In this document: positions 9,649-22,938 of the stretch, piece after piece
Layout of the letters: every line of letters starts with the position of its first letter
How positions within the stretch are numbered: position 1 is the stretch's first letter
Assembly (NCBI GenBank): GCA_014529385.2
Contig: JABFUD020000290.1
Location: 1-64,000, forward strand
DNA from: Adiantum capillus-veneris
Lineage: Eukaryota > Streptophyta > Polypodiopsida > Polypodiales > Pteridaceae
Length of the DNA: 64,000 nt
Direction of reading: 5' to 3'
Program-made: the position numbers and the translations under genes
The notes under the pieces: generated by a model
What the model was told of the DNA's origin: nothing
What the model saw: only the letters and a program-made list of their open reading frames with translations
The model's database searches: none

Positions 9649-12480
9649 CCTTTGAATTCCTTTTGTATTCCCTCTACTATCCGTTTTTAGTTGGGTGGCC
9701 CCCACAGGCTGGGGGGTAATTCGTCATGTGATGATTTTACCCGTTCAACTTCACATTCACGCAGTTAAGCATGATTGTATGTCATCATGAGGGGGTGATC
9801 ATAATATGCGCAATTTTTAGTGTGGTAGGCTTTCGTTCTGATTAACGTGTAACCCCACTCCATGTTTGGGGGTCCCCTTACCCCTCCCTGCTTCACTAAA
9901 ACGAATGTATAACACCCCCCCCCCCGCCCAACCCCCACCCTTTACGTGTGTGCGCAAGGCTAGTCACAACAAGGTCGATCAGATGAGATTCTCTTTTACA
10001 ATTACCCTCCTTTGTGTGTGGGTACCTTAAGTGGTGCCAATATGCCATCCATTTATAATTACATGCCTTTAGAGCTCAATCCCCAAAAACCAGTGGATTT
10101 GCAGTCGTTGAAGGCTCCTTAGGCCCTGTCACATTGGGACAGGCACCCAACTCTCTTTTACATGTGTGGCCAACCCTTTGATGTCACATTGGGACGTCGT
10201 TTAAAACTATCCTTTCCACTCATCATCGACTCATGGCCACCTTTCACTTTTTGTTGTGGGCAAATGAATGTCTATCATTGCAGCATGGACTTCTCATCCC
10301 CACCCAATTGTGATAGGTGCCTGAGTCTTAGTAGTGTACCGAAAAGACGTTTTTCCTAAAACAATTTGACTTCCTCCTCATAAAGATGGAAAACAAAGAA
10401 CCTAACGAAATCTACGAATTTGAAGAAATTTTGAACTTTTTTCTTATATTTTTTAACAAATTTTGCTTCCACTTTCCTCATTTTCAATGAGCTCTATGAT
10501 AAGCTAAGGAAAAACTTAGTGTATTGTGCTGCCTTGATCAACTAACAGCAGAGAGGAAGAGACCTGGGGCATCCACTAAGAAATATGTAAGATAGCACAT
10601 GCGAATGAGATTAGGATATTTTATTTATTGTTTAGTTACTTGTTTTAAAAAAGGAGTTAAACAATTTTTGGGCTTTCTCATATAAGAATTATTTAATTTC
10701 AAATTTCTTAGGACTGTGGAGAGAGTTGATGTCTTCAAGTTAGATAGGGGCCTCTATCCCCCCCCCCCCCCCCCGGCTCTCTCTCTCTGAAAAGGTACCT
10801 TCAAAATCAAGTAAGATATCTGACAGTTGACCCTAACTCTCCAAATGCATGACCAAAACTATAGCTAAATTGTAGGAGAGAGTCTCTCTCATGCTTCTAT
10901 GTAGATCTCTCCCTCCCCTCTCTTTCAAAGTCTCTTGGAACTGTCTACAAATAAATTTTTGGAATGTCGGAGTCTAATTTTGAAAGTATTAGACCTCGTC
11001 CCAGGGCTAGTCGATGGCTATGAAACAAACAGAACTTTTATTTGTCTGGCAAAATTGTATGGTTTAACAAATTAGATGAGAGCAAAATCTAAAGAAATTA
11101 TAAAAAGAGAATGAAGATATTTGCATAATCATTTGTGTAAAATTGGCAATTTGTGTACATAGCATTCAAAAATTTTATCTACCTTGTAGATTTCTCATGA
11201 GTGCGTTTGTATCTAATAAGAGAGATATGATTTCCTCTTTTCGCTCTCTTGCCAGGATTGACGAGGATAGACATCATCCTCATTATGATGGAGTTTGTCG
11301 AATGGACCTATCACCATCCCATCAAAAATCTTATTTACAACATTGATTTTTTACGAAATAATATTGTTCATAAACAATTCTCTGTTAAGGGAGTTTTATG
11401 AGATTGCAGGGAATGGAGAAGCCCATATAGGCTTTGTATGGGCCGCTAACATTCACATTAACACTAGTCTTGTCAGTGAACCATAACAATGGCTCATGCC
11501 AGTTTTTAGTAATTTGAGGATAGCTTTTGCAAATGACCACAAAACTTCACAAAAACTTCTTGAGCATGCATTTTAGATGCATGCACAGCTTTGTGGCACA
11601 AAATTGAATCAAAAACATAAAAATATAAAATCATATTTTTAAAAAACAACAATTTTCACGTAAAGTCGCATCTCTCCTTATTTTAAATGGGTGTCAAATG
11701 TCATCATTTTCTCTCCCAAAAATATAGAAGGTTTTGTAGACCCATCATATACATGTCTATCTATTTTTCAATGAATTTTAAGTGTGTTTAAAGATCCTTT
11801 GACCTATCTTTGGGATGGAGTAGTAAAATTTTTTGCATTTGGACATATTAGACCTTAAAGACGGCTACAGATTGGAAATTTCTACATCACTGGATTTTCT
11901 CTAAATTTTATTCAACTCATACTATGTGTTCGGCGTGTTTTCCTGAAGCAGTAATTTTTCATTTTGAAACTCTTACAAATTTTGGTGATTTTTTTACAAA
12001 AGAATCCAAAAGCCACTAAAGTAGCTTATTCTTTGACAAGACTCGTTTTAAACCTCTATTACAATTACAATCCATCTATTAGTTTCATTAGATAAAATCT
12101 TTGAAGATGCCCTTTTAAAGATGGTTGGGGCTAGCACCATGACATTAAAATTGGCATGCAACAACAAGCGATCAAACTCTAAAATTAATGTGAAACATCG
12201 GGTGATCAAGCTTATGGAATAGTTGGGATGAGCCAGTCCATTGATCCCACCTCCTTGCCCCTTGTGTGAGCCCCTTCATTTTCTTTAAAAACGTACTTTG
12301 TTATTGGCTTCCATGCTGGCATGACGGTTGGCTGCCATTGCATCGCCTTCATGTTCGTGTGACACATGCAAGCATACTCACTTTCCTTTTGAACACAAAG
12401 CGGGACCCATATATAGTGAGAACGTACCGACCCTTAGATGAACTAGAAACACTCAGTCGGGTAACCAATGCCAGCAATAA
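9649..12480. other. Intergenic, no gene recognised
   Basis: The stretch is AT-rich with C homopolymers near 9907-9924 and 10757-10775. All open frames are short and match no family I recognise. It is not shared with copy B. Confidence 0.5.
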
Positions 12481-12499
12481 TTACGGCCAATAGGTGTAT

Positions 12500-12960
12500 A
12501 GTACATACTCTGTCACAACCCTAGTACAACACCTATAAATAGGACCCATTATATTCATTTTGGGGATCGGTCTATCACTAGTGAGTCGTAGACCTTGTAA
12601 TCAATGATTTGTTATTGTGATCAAGCTCTTGTATCTGGCACTCATTGCTTCCTTGTACTCTAAACTTATTATCTGAATATACCAGTCCAGTGTTTCGTGT
12701 TCGTCATTTGACTATGTCTTTTATTTTATTCTTACAACTCAATCTTTTCCTAATGTTCATTTAAAGTCTAAACTTATGATCAAATGTTTGATCTAATCTA
12801 GTTGTTTGACTCTAATATTCTTATCATGGAATAGTTATCGAGTGACCAACTCATTTCATTTTGATTTGATGTAGTTGTTTGACTTTGACATATATTCTAA
12901 TTTGGAATCTCTATCATAGTGACCAACTCATTTCATTTTGGCGATCATGATAGTGAGCTT
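12500..12960 (+). promoter_or_regulatory. Probable LTR promoter and leader of a decayed retrotransposon
   Basis: A clear TATA box (CCTATAAATAG, about 12532-12542) is followed by a T-rich untranslated leader and then by the gag remnant from about 13000. This resembles the U3/R/U5 part of an LTR. No matching second LTR and no primer site were found, so the boundaries are approximate. Confidence 0.4.
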
Positions 12961-12999
12961 AAACTCTTAACAGGAACATGTCTCTCGGTTGGAATTTTG

Positions 13000-14540
13000 A
13001 GTCACTTGAACATTTGCAATGCTACCAAAGAGGTAAACAAGAGGAAGGAGACCAACCACAATCTTTGCTAAGGGCCACGACAATATCAACATAGTGGTTG
13101 AAGCATCGGAGTGAAGCTTTGATGAACCTCAATTGGCCTAGAATGAAGAAGTTGGTGAGGGACTTGAGGAGTCTCATCATTCATCCCATTACATGCAAAG
13201 ACATTCAAAAAGATCTGAAAGATGCTCTCGAGGGTCTCTAAGGTCAGATACCAAGGCCAAAGTGAAAGTTCATACGAATGCTAGTGATGATAGTAGGCAT
13301 AGTAGAAGGAAGAAACTGAATCCAAAACTAGAGCATAGAAATAAATTGAAGACTCTGATGAAAAAAAATTGATGATGTTGATACAGATCACTATAGCAAA
13401 TGTAGGCACAGAGAAAAGAAGTCTGATCATAAGGAAAAATTCAAAGATAGAGCAAGAATCAAACCATCATAGATCCAAACATGGGGAACGCTCCAACGAC
13501 CTGAAGATTTCCTATTTGACAGTCAAGGGTGGGAGGAAGGACAATCCAAATGTCCATATACAGGTATTTGAGCATTATGTAGATTTGAAGAACATTGATG
13601 AAGATGATTGGGGTGAGTACTTCCCACAGACTTTGAAGGATGTAGCAAGAAAGTGCTACTACCATTATGGAGCTTGCAAACTTCAAGCATATAGCAACTT
13701 GAAAAAGGAATTTCTTCTAGAGTATAGTGAGAATTGAAAAGATGAGGACATACTTTGCGAGCTAGACAAGATCAAGCAAGGGGAGTTGCCGATGAGGAGT
13801 TATGTGGAGAAAATCAAAGAACTCACCAGACAACTAAATGAGCCTCCTTTAGAGAAACAAATGCGTGCCTAGATTTTGACTTCTTTCAGAAGCAAAAAAG
13901 TTAGAGAACATGAAGTACCAGCACCAACCAAGAAGTGTAATGACATGGTGCAAAGATCTTTGAAGTTAGAGAAGTAAGCTAAGAAGGAAAAGGGACATAA
14001 AAGAGGAAGGAATTCAAGTGACAATAACTCAACAACGGGAGAGTCTAGCTTCAATTCTAGCTCCAGCTCTTTTGAAGCAAATCAAATGACCATTCAAAGA
14101 GCAAAAATAAGGGATCATGGATGAATAAAATCGAAGCAATGTCAAAACACATCTATGAAATGTCAATAACTAGACTAGCTATGGGAAAGTGGAGACGGTC
14201 TACTGAATGTTGGCAGTGCATTTATTGCAAAGTGTTCACACATCCCTAGAACAATTGTAAAATCAAAATGCATCACTTTAAAGATGGGAAATATGTTTCA
14301 ATGATATCCCTGGAAAACCTAGCTACAGGAAATCAGGAGGATTCAAAGAATGTAGACAATGGTGCTAGTACCAAGAATGGGCAAGGAAGAGGGCGCTATC
14401 AAGATTTTGGCAGAAGATGTCAGGATAGCACTAATTTTACCGAGTGTAATTTTAGTTGCTACACGTGTAGGAAGTATGGCCACATTGTAGCTAAATGTCC
14501 TAATAATGTCAAAGTTGAAGGGTCAGAAGGAATTTAATGG
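13000..14540 (+). pseudogene. Retrotransposon gag with CCHC knuckle, decayed
   Basis: Translations around 13369-13990 resemble a plant Retrotrans_gag domain (DWGEYFP, then YSNLKKEFLLEY and MRSYVEKIKELTRQL). Stops fall after YSEN (13735) and near 13870. Further on, 14205-14290 holds a weakened zinc knuckle (CIYC-KVFTHP-NNC), and 14457-14500 has a clean CCHC motif, CYTCRKYGHIVAKC. The gag protein would have packaged element RNA. Several stops and frameshifts make it a relic, and no plus-strand pol follows it. Confidence 0.7.
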
Positions 14541-16900
14541 CACACCCAGTTCTAGTGCACATGACTACCAGGAGTGTTGGGGCTTTCATTGAAGAGTTAA
14601 CAAATGAGACATATAAACAAATGAAGAAAAGTGAAGAGGCTCAGAGGTCAGAGAAGCAGAGGGTAGTCTCCAAGGCCAAGGAGGTGGACAAATGGCAAGA
14701 GTAGAGGGAACTCGCAGTCAAGACCACAAAGGATTTGGCAAAAAAGATGTTAGACATGCTCGAAGACCAAAACCATCCAAAGGCTTTCCCAAAGGCACCA
14801 GAGGTCTTAGAGAAAGAACTTCCACAGAAGCAGTCTAGTAAAGGAAGAGGTTGAGGAACCAGCAAAAGTCTCAAAGGAGTGCATAGAAAAGGATGTCTGG
14901 CAAGTCAAGGCAGATTTGGCCAAGACTAAAATAATAAATCTGGGGACGAAAAATGTTTAGAAGAAACAATCCAGTTTCTCACAAAAGGTTCCATCAGCCC
15001 AAATATGCAAAAGGCCAATAGATGCATGGCACTGCAAGGAAGCTCAAGGGAGAGGGGGTTCACATATAAAATCACCTATATCATGTGAACGTTCAAAAGT
15101 TATTGACAGTAGTTCTGCAATTGAACACTAAGTGTCCTGAGACACTAAAGTGTCCTATTATTCTACCAAGTTTTGGCTATTTATTTGTCAAGCTAGAAAG
15201 AAGTTCTTTACACATTGCTTCTACCATAGATTGGTTATGAGGGAAAGAAAACGTTGGATTTGTCTCCATATCTAAATACAATCCGTATGGAGAGAATTTT
15301 GGTAAGTTCTAAGACATAAAAATTTAGTAAAATTTCAAGCTGTTTTGCAAAAAAAATCATAAAATTATTATATCTTTTTGTAGAGATGGCCTTTTCTATG
15401 TTTATAAAAGCCAAGTGCTAGCACTTAGTGTTACAAAACAATGGAATGCACTTTAGAGATAAGTTTTCAAGTCATATGCAAGTTATAGACATAATTTCAT
15501 ACCTGAGCACGCACTGAATAAGAGCATAATTTTGGTCTTCCAAAGGTCCCCTCATGAAATTGGTACTATTCTAGTGCAATTTTAACAACTACGTACAAAT
15601 GACTTTATATGCTTAAACCAAGAAACTAATTATTCTTTGGGCTCCCTAACTCAATTAAATCTCCTTGCTTGAACTCTATCTTGAGTTTTTTATCGTGCAA
15701 AAACTCTTGAAAATCTTGAGTTCTCCCTAATAACATTGAAACCAAGGTTTTAAGCACCCCAATTGTGTATGTACCACGTACTTTGATACATTTAGTTGAT
15801 CTTCATGGAAAATTTGATATTATTTGAGGTTTTGAATGCTTATGTCTCAAGAATGAAAATAAGAAAGTTTTCTGTTATGCAGTTTTGAATATTTAAAATT
15901 ATCCAATAATTGTTGCATACCAAAGCCCTTCTACTTGCCACCTTGAGTGCTCAATGGAAAGGGCAAGCAATGTATTACTTTTTAAAGTCACAAATACATC
16001 AGAAACATATTTTTCTTTGTATACGACGATATGCTTGAAATGACCATATCAAACACATGGAACTTTCCATTATTTTATATACTCCAAAGTCAATTTTTTT
16101 GCACATGAAACTTTCAATAATTTAAGCATATCAAGAGGGTTTTCTTAAATAAACCATCTAATGCAAGTAGCATCTAATTTAAATTTATTAAAAAAGTGTC
16201 TTGTTTTGGTACCAAACCAGTGTTAAAAACACCCCTATACTCACATGCTCTAATATAATAAAACAAGCCCTTTTTCTTAAGAAACTTACAGATTGTCTCA
16301 AGGGATGCACCTTTAAGAAACTATTCATATAACTTGTGTTCAAAGGGGCCCGTTACTAACATGCTTAAGGTAATAAAATGACCCCTTTTTCTTCAAAAAC
16401 TTATGGGTTTTCCTTTAAATCAATTTAAAAAACCCTTTTGTTAATATAATCTTGTTAAAGTTTTAAAATTTTGGCAATTAAAAACCCCATTCATTTGAAC
16501 TTACGTGGTAACTTACATGTATAAGAGGTGAACCCCCTGAGTAGATTTTTTTCCAAAATGAAATAAAAACCCCCTTCTATAAATGTAATTCTATTAATTT
16601 TTCCTGATAAACAACTTTTTTCGGTGAACTCACATGCTATATTAACATACCTATGGGTAAGCCTTTGACAAAAATATCCTACTTGGATATTTAGTAATAC
16701 TAATTACTATGTCCAAAAGATCCTACTTAGATATTTAGTTTTACTAATTACTATGTCCAAAATTCTCTATTTCTGGTAGAAAATTGAAGGGGATAATTAG
16801 GAAATCAGCTTAGAAACTTATGGGATAATTTTTAGAGTTAGAATACATTGTTAAAAAGTGGTGATAACAATATCCTAATTTATGCAAAAAAATTAGGAGC
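14541..16900. other. AT-rich relic sequence, no gene recognised
   Basis: 14550-15070 keeps a Lys/Glu-rich, coiled-coil-like reading in broken frames and may be the tail of the gag relic. From 15100 on the sequence is AT-rich with no coding signal. A short TCCTACTTGGATATTTAGT-like stretch occurs twice near 16676-16740. Confidence 0.45.
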
Positions 16901-16901
16901 A

Positions 16902-17700
16902 TTAATTAGATAATCCAAATGGAATTACCAAATACTTGAAAGCTCCCTCGAAAGCTCTCCATTTAGTGACAATTGTGGTTTTGGCTCTATCTTTTGGTGC
17001 AATCTTTAGTTGATTATATCCACCATATCCATCCATAAATCGATACATTTTATGACTTGCTATTTTGTTCGGCATCATATCTCTAAATGAAAATGGAAAT
17101 GGATCCTTGATAGTTTGGGCATTTAGCTTTTTATAGTTGGCACAAACCCTCAGCTTCCCATTCTTCTTTGGGACAACCACTATTGGAAACATCCAGCCAC
17201 TACAACTTGCTACTTGAGTGATGGACCCCGCATTCAGTAAATTGTCAATCTCTTCTTTTGACCTTCTTGGTATAATTCAAATTCATAATTGTTGATTCAT
17301 CATGTAGCTCAAAAGCCAAACCGATTGTGCATCTAGTTTCACTAGTATCCTCTGCTGACAGACCTCTTGATCTACTCCTTTCAAATTTGTATATTATATC
17401 CTTGTATTTCTAGAATAATTATTTGGACTTCTCATTTACTTCATGTCTCAATTGCTTGTTGATTTATACCATCTTAGGATCTACCTTTGAGCTAAGATTC
17501 CACTCTTTGATTTCTTGGTCATTTGGTAACATCCAGTTTGGTCCATCTCCTTTTCTTTTTGCTAAAGATTCAACTTCCTTATTATTTAATTTGTATCCTT
17601 GCTGTGTATTGGTTATCCATGCTTCCTAATTCTGATTCCCTATCCAAGTATACCACATTCTAACCATGTGTGTCTACATTTTTCTCCCTTTGCTCTTCAT
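16902..17700 (-). pseudogene. Tat/Athila-like gypsy RT fragment
   Basis: Read from about 17700 leftward, a degraded pre-RT stretch (KVDPKMV, EVNEKSK) leads into EEIDNLLNAGSI and then to the open frame 17192-16902. That frame carries PIVVVPKKNGKLRVC, YKKLNAQTIKDPFPF, DGYGGYNQ and VIPFGLSN. These are the first RT motifs of plant Tat/Athila-type gypsy elements. The YxDD catalytic block is missing because the fragment ends at 16902. It belongs to a different element from the chromovirus at 17950-22930. Confidence 0.75.
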
Positions 17701-17969
17701 CCAATCTAGCATTCCCTTAGCTTTGATCCCCCAAATCCTTTGATGGCATGCCATCCAAGTGTAATGATCTTTATCCCGGATTTGATTTAGTGAAGTTCTC
17801 TAGATATTGTTATCTTTGTTTTTTTGCTTAACCTTTGAAGCAAGGGTACTCAAACCATACTATCCTCCCATCCTATTGCCAATATATAGGCAACTGCTAA
17901 GCCAAGTTCAGACTTGGCCCCTAGCCTCTAGGCCCTTGGCCTAACGTTAATTCCCCCTTGGAGGAGCAT

Positions 17970-18963
17970 TTTTGTCCTTGAAAACAAAAGTGGAAAATTT
18001 CTTCTTAAGAACACTAATGTTCTCCCAAGTGGCATCTTCTTTAGGTCTGTCTTTCCACTTGACTAATGCTTGTTGACGTACATGATGACATGATCATGGT
18101 AGTCAAGTATATGCTCAGGTTCATGCGATTGAGTAGGAGGTTCAATGAAATCAACCACAATCTACTAATCAATAACATTTTCATCCTGATGTAAGCATAA
18201 ATTACATAAATGACTAACATGGAATATCGGATGAATGTGAGAATACAAAACTAACGAGAGTTTGTAGGCCATATCATCAACTCGCTTGAGTATCTTAAAA
18301 GGCTCACAATACCTCATAGATATTTTTGGTGTTGGACCAGTCTTCAGAGTTTTTGAATGCTTTGGCACACGCAAAAATACCTCTTTCCATTTTGTGAAGG
18401 TAGCTTGCTGACGTTTCTCATCACCATACTTTTCATATCGATCATATGCTTGTCAAACATTTTGACGATCCAGTCTTAGTTTTTCCATATGGTCTTGGAG
18501 GAGATCCTTGACCTGTTGAAGCTTTTCGATCGCCAACCCCACCGTACCTAGTGACCTAGATTGAAAGTACCCAATCATTTAAACACAACGTCCCTCCAAA
18601 GTGAGTGTTAAAATTGATATCACGATCACTCCCAATGTTACTTGGTGGCCCAAGCAACCTGTATAGATTATCCATAAATAGCCCAACTAACTTTAGAGTC
18701 TTAAATGTAGATTTGGTTGCAACTTGCAAAATTTTAGTCACTTGGTCTACGACCACCCATTCCGAGTCAGGACTTCATACAGTGGTTGGTAAACTTACAA
18801 TGAAATCCATAGAGATACTTTCCCATTCACCATTTGGAATCTCTAATGGATGCAAGAGACCTCCCACCTTTAGGCACTTTGCTTTATTTACCTTGCATTT
18901 TTGGAAAAGAAAGACATAATCTTGAACATAGCCATGTAATCTGGCGAGTAAAATTGTCATCAT
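17970..18963 (-). pseudogene. Chromovirus integrase and chromodomain, decayed
   Basis: The frame at 18963-18775 ends ESISMDFIVSLP, the first catalytic Asp region of a retroviral-type integrase. The frame 18756-18556 carries NIGSDRDINF with the second Asp. The frame 18374-18165 is the C-terminal block (RYCEPFKILKRV, then IHPIFHVSHL). Beyond it, in broken frames, ALVKWKDRPKEDATWE near 18010 is a chromodomain-like segment with the aromatic W of the cage. Chromodomains direct chromovirus integration to marked chromatin. The gene is not functional. Confidence 0.78.
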
Positions 18964-19249
18964 ACGAGAGCATTGTTAATGCATGGGTGTCTTGCACTTG
19001 GATTGTCATGAAATTCATAGGAATTTGGAGATGAATGTCCGTGCCCTTGGTACACACACTCTCCCCTTGTGGAGTAGGTACCCATTATCTATGGAATTTT
19101 TTTTTCATCTCTACAGCTTGTCACTCACAAGAGGAGAATTGGGTGTGGACGTTAAAGACACACTACCAACATTGGAGTGAGAAGGATCCCTCATTTTTAC
19201 ATGGCTCCACACTTTGAAGTATGCATTGCCATGCTCATATTTGCCCTTA

Positions 19250-19953
19250 AGAGACTCCAAAAACTCACTCTAAAGTTTCGTAAAAAGAAGAGAGTTGATC
19301 TCTGGCATACTGCTAAGAGCATTAGCACCCCATTATGTTGTTACAATACCAAAGATTTGCATCATACTCCTAAAGCATCTTAGCCCACCTAACCTTGCAA
19401 CCCTTTAAATTTGTTTGTTGTGTAAACCATTTTATACTTTCATGGTCAAGCATAATCTCAAACTAGGCTCCATACAAATAATATTTCCACGTCTTCAAAG
19501 TAGACACTATTGCATAGAGTTCTCTTTGATAAGAAAAATAATTATGTTGTGTTGAATCAAGCTTCTTACTTTCAAATGCAATTGGCCTTCCCTCCTACAA
19601 AAGGAGTGCTCCAATAACACAATACTAGCATCCATTTCCGTGACACGTATGGTTGTAGCCCATCAGTTAAAATAACATGCCCTAAGTAATGAATTGACTC
19701 CTTGAGAAAATAACACTTTGATTCTTTGGCATATAGCTTATTTTCTCTTAACAATTCAAACATATGCATTAGATGTTGTAAGTGCTCTTTCTCAGAGGCA
19801 TTATACACGAGAATTTCATCAAGAAAAACAATAAACTTGCTCAAATATGGTTTCAAGATATTGTCCATAAGTGACATAAAAGTTACGGGCGTATTGGTTA
19901 ACCCAAAGGGCATGACCAAAAACTCATAGTGTCCACGGTTGGTGCAGCCAAAA
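19250..19953 (-). pseudogene. Chromovirus RT C-terminal half and RNase H
   Basis: The frame 19967-19572 reads GHYEFLVMPFGLTN, then FLDEILVY where FIDDILVY is usual: the second Asp of the RT catalytic pair is Glu. It continues LRENKLYAK and YLGHVI. RNase H follows in broken frames: RPIAFESKKLD, then YQRELYAIVSTLK and LDHESIKWF. The N-terminal half of RT lies beyond an insertion, at 20854-21235. Confidence 0.8.
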
Positions 19954-20853
19954 AGCGTCGATGCCAAAAAGTGTGGAAAGCAATATCAAAGGTGCTTATA
20001 GATATGTGCCCGGATATAAAGCATATGTGAAGATCTAGTGCCGGCAAAGGATTTCATGATGTGTATGACTTATGCAGCTATGTGAATCAATGTAGAGGTT
20101 CTATGCTTTAAAGAAGGTTATTCATGTGGAAAACTTCTTAGGACATTAAGAGCAAGTGGAGGAGTGAAGGTCATGTGGTTAGTGATAAAAACTTAAGAAA
20201 GTGGATGTACGGCTCGGCTTTCTTGCATGAGGATAGCCAAAAAGTCTATTTATGTTAAATTTTTGCAAAACGTGTTTTTTTTCAAAAAACAACCCGCAGT
20301 AGTCTGAAGCAAAACGCCATTTTGGACGTTTTTGTGTCTCACTCACATAGGCTAATTCGTCGCCGTTTAATGGAAGATGTTTCAATTTTTGTAAACTATG
20401 TTTTTTGAGGCGGCAAGAAGGACAAAGAAGGGAATATAGCTTTGAGAGAGCCTGTTGGTGTACTCTCCACCATAGCCAATCACTTGCTGGGAAAGAAGCA
20501 AGCTTCGATCTCATCGTCTTTGGTGTTGTCTCCCCCATCCTTATTTTATTCTCTTCTCTTGTGCAAAGGTGTCGATATGTGTAGGCTGTGTGTGAGCCCC
20601 CCGAACCAATTGGTGTGTGTGCAAGAGAGAGGTGTATTGTGTGTGGTTGAGAAACGGAAGGCGATGGTTGAGATGCAATAAGCTTTTCTTTTGTGTGTGA
20701 TTGTGGGCTTGGATATGTACAAACGAGTGTCTCCAGTAAAGTTTTATTGTTTGGTCTGTTTATCTGAGTGGATCAGGATGTTGTGATTCCATCTGAGCTA
20801 TAGAGAGGCATGTGCATGTTGTCGGGTGTGTTTCCCCTTTCTCCCCTTTGAGA
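19954..20853. mobile_element. 0.9 kb insertion in the chromovirus RT, unclassified
   Basis: The RT reading breaks at DIFKTA (20854 onward) and resumes at FGCTNRGHYEF (19953 downward), which is contiguous in an intact RT. The 0.9 kb between is foreign. Its left margin carries GCCAAAAAG twice within about 25 bp. I found no terminal inverted repeats, target duplication or coding domain, so the type is unknown. Confidence 0.55.
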
Positions 20854-21510
20854 TGCAGTCTTGAATATATCCGCAAGCCTAATGTGTACCTGATGATACC
20901 CTGAATGTAAATCAATCTTTGTAAATATATGAGCATGGGTGAGCTTATCAAATAACTCATCCACTGAAATCCTAATGTATACCTAATGATACCCTAAATG
21001 TAAATCAATTTTTGTAAAGATATGAGCATGGATGAGCTTATCAAATTCTCGGCAATGGATACTTATTCTTGATAGTAGCCACATTCAGACTAGGATAGTC
21101 TATGCACATGCGCATAGTACCATCTTTTTTCTTCACCAATAAGATGGGAGAGGCCCATGGATAGCTAGGTTATATGAAACCTCTATTGAGATAGTCAGCT
21201 AGTTGATGTTCCACCTCAGCAACCTCAAAATGGCTCATTTTGTAGGTGGTTTACTTACGGGCTTACTGCCTACAACCACGTATATGCCATGTTGCACAGC
21301 ATGTGTTGGTGGTAAACCTGGTGGAAAATCATCTAGAAATACATATTTGTACTCCATTAGTAAATATTTTAGCTTATTACCAACATTTGCTTGTTTAGGA
21401 GAGAGAAAACTAAACTTAGGTGGAAGAGAAGAGAGACAAGCATGCAGCGTTGAGAAAATGTCATTCAAAACATTATCAACATTTAAAAAAAATGACACAT
21501 GGGGTAACAC
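20854..21510 (-). pseudogene. Chromovirus pre-RT and RT N-terminal half
   Basis: The frame 21510-21235 carries YKYVFLDDFPPGLPP and PVSKPP, the segment just before RT. Broken frames at 21235-21050 read [19 protein letters not shown] and [13 protein letters not shown]. The frame 20964-20773 continues DELFDKLTHAHIF and KIDLHSGYHQV. A stretch of about 90 bp encoding this last part is duplicated in tandem (about 20875-20960 and 20972-21046). Confidence 0.8.
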
Positions 21511-21644
21511 AAAAAGAGTTCTTCTATTTCATCTTGACAAGAGAGATTCATAAGCCCGGTTGTACAAATGAGTGGCAAAAAAGGCACATCCGTCTCTCCA
21601 ATCGCATCATGTGCACACTGTTGGATTCATACATCAAAATGTTG

Positions 21645-21881
21645 TGCTCATAGCTACGTTTAAGTGACTCCCCACATTAGAACCACATTAAGTCACTCCA
21701 TATTCATGACTTGGAAATTCAAGGATGTGTGATATCCTTGAATCTCTAGTGGTACATCTCTTATGCTCATAGCTACGTTTAAGTGACTCCCCACATTAGA
21801 ACCACATTAAGTCGCTCCATATTCATGACTTGGAAATTCAAGGATGTGTGATATCCTTGAATCTCTAGTGGTACATTTTTC
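21645..21881. repeat. 119-bp tandem duplication in the protease region
   Basis: Two near-identical units start at 21645 and 21764, both beginning TGCTCATAGCTACG. They cover the C-terminal part of the protease of the minus-strand chromovirus, whose active-site region (VDSGDLHNFI) is read near 22020. Confidence 0.92.
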
Positions 21882-22501
21882 ACTTAAGTATCCCACACCT
21901 CAACGTCATGGCCTTTCATCATCACTGTCTCGTAACGATGGGAACTCAGAGTATGAGGTAACGTGAGCCGTTTCACTAACTTATAGTTAATGAAATTGTG
22001 CAAATCACCACTGTCCACCAATATCTACACCTTGTGCCCTTGGATAGACCCATGCATACGCACCAACTCATGTGGACCAAAGGTTGGCTACCTCATTGAG
22101 GCTGTTATACAGCACTCGTGCACCAATTTGGTCTATGTTATGTCCACATTGAAGAAACAAAAGGAGGACTTAAGACTCTAAGAGGCAACAATTGCACCAT
22201 TGCACTACTTTTTCTTTACCTTGGGCAGCAGATTTCCCCTTGGGTAATCTTTTTTGCCATTTTTGCTCCCTAAACATGTAAAACATAGTTTCTCCTACTA
22301 TAAACTTTCATTTATTGTGCCCATGCTGTGTACGTGCATTTGCATGTGTAGTGTCAGGCACGTGGATATTATGCAGTGCTTTCTCATCGGGATTGTGATG
22401 TATATGCACTTGCACTATGGTCTCCTCAAGCGTCTTGGGGTCCTAGGTTTGACATGCTTCTTAACCTTTGGTGTTAACCCACGAATAGACCCACACACTT
22501 G

Positions 22502-22900
22502 TTAAAAGGTATCCAAACCCTCCAACTTGAGAATTACATCACAATAGTGCAAGATATACTCGAACAATGTCTTATGATGGCGTATAGAGAAGTTATCCCA
22601 AGTAGACCAATTTTTGTCCGGTTCATTTGTGGATAGAAACTCTTTTGTGAACATAGTCTCAAAGGTTTTCCAAGATTGTGGTATGATACCCTTCTCCTTG
22701 AGAGAGATCCACCATTTATAGGTCTTGTCAGTGCCAAACTCGTTTGTAGTGCCTTGAGTGCATCTTGAGTGCATCTAAGATCGTGCATCCCATCTCTTTA
22801 CTCAAATATATATCATTTTATCTTTTTGTGTTACTTTCCTCTCCCCAAAAAATTGATGGCTTGGTATTCTTCAGCAAGTCATCCACCTCTTTTTGAGAGA
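22502..22900 (-). pseudogene. Chromovirus gag, decayed
   Basis: The frame 22774-22502 reads KTYKWWISL, then SWKTFETMFTKEF, NEPDKNW and VILKLEGLD, a typical plant gypsy Retrotrans_gag core. Upstream, a broken frame near 22860 reads LLKNTKPSIFWGEE, the usual start of this domain. A weakened zinc knuckle (CFTC near 22265) follows downstream with its later ligands lost. Confidence 0.78.
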
Positions 22901-22938
22901 GAAGGTGCAACCCCTCCAAATTGGATCCTTGCTCTTAC

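Larger units (their letters stand above)
17950..22930 (-). mobile_element. Ty3/gypsy chromovirus, decayed, minus strand
   Basis: Domains run in the expected order on the minus strand: gag (about 22900-22502), a weakened CCHC knuckle (near 22265), protease (about 22040-21650), RT (21510-20854 and 19953-19640, split by an insertion), RNase H (about 19620-19250), integrase (18963-18450), the GPF-like block (18374-18165) and a chromodomain (about 18060-17970). A purine-rich AAGGGGGAA tract near 17955 is a likely polypurine tract. LTRs were not identified. hAT sequence starts at 22939 and cuts off the 5' side. Stops occur throughout. Confidence 0.8.

Noticed and set aside
10162..10359. 65-codon open frame in the 9.6-12.5 kb gap
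   Set aside because: Short, no domain, no conserved partner; expected by chance.
21645..21881. CRISPR-like or satellite array
   Set aside because: Only two 119-bp units and no spacers; it is a simple tandem duplication inside a retroelement.
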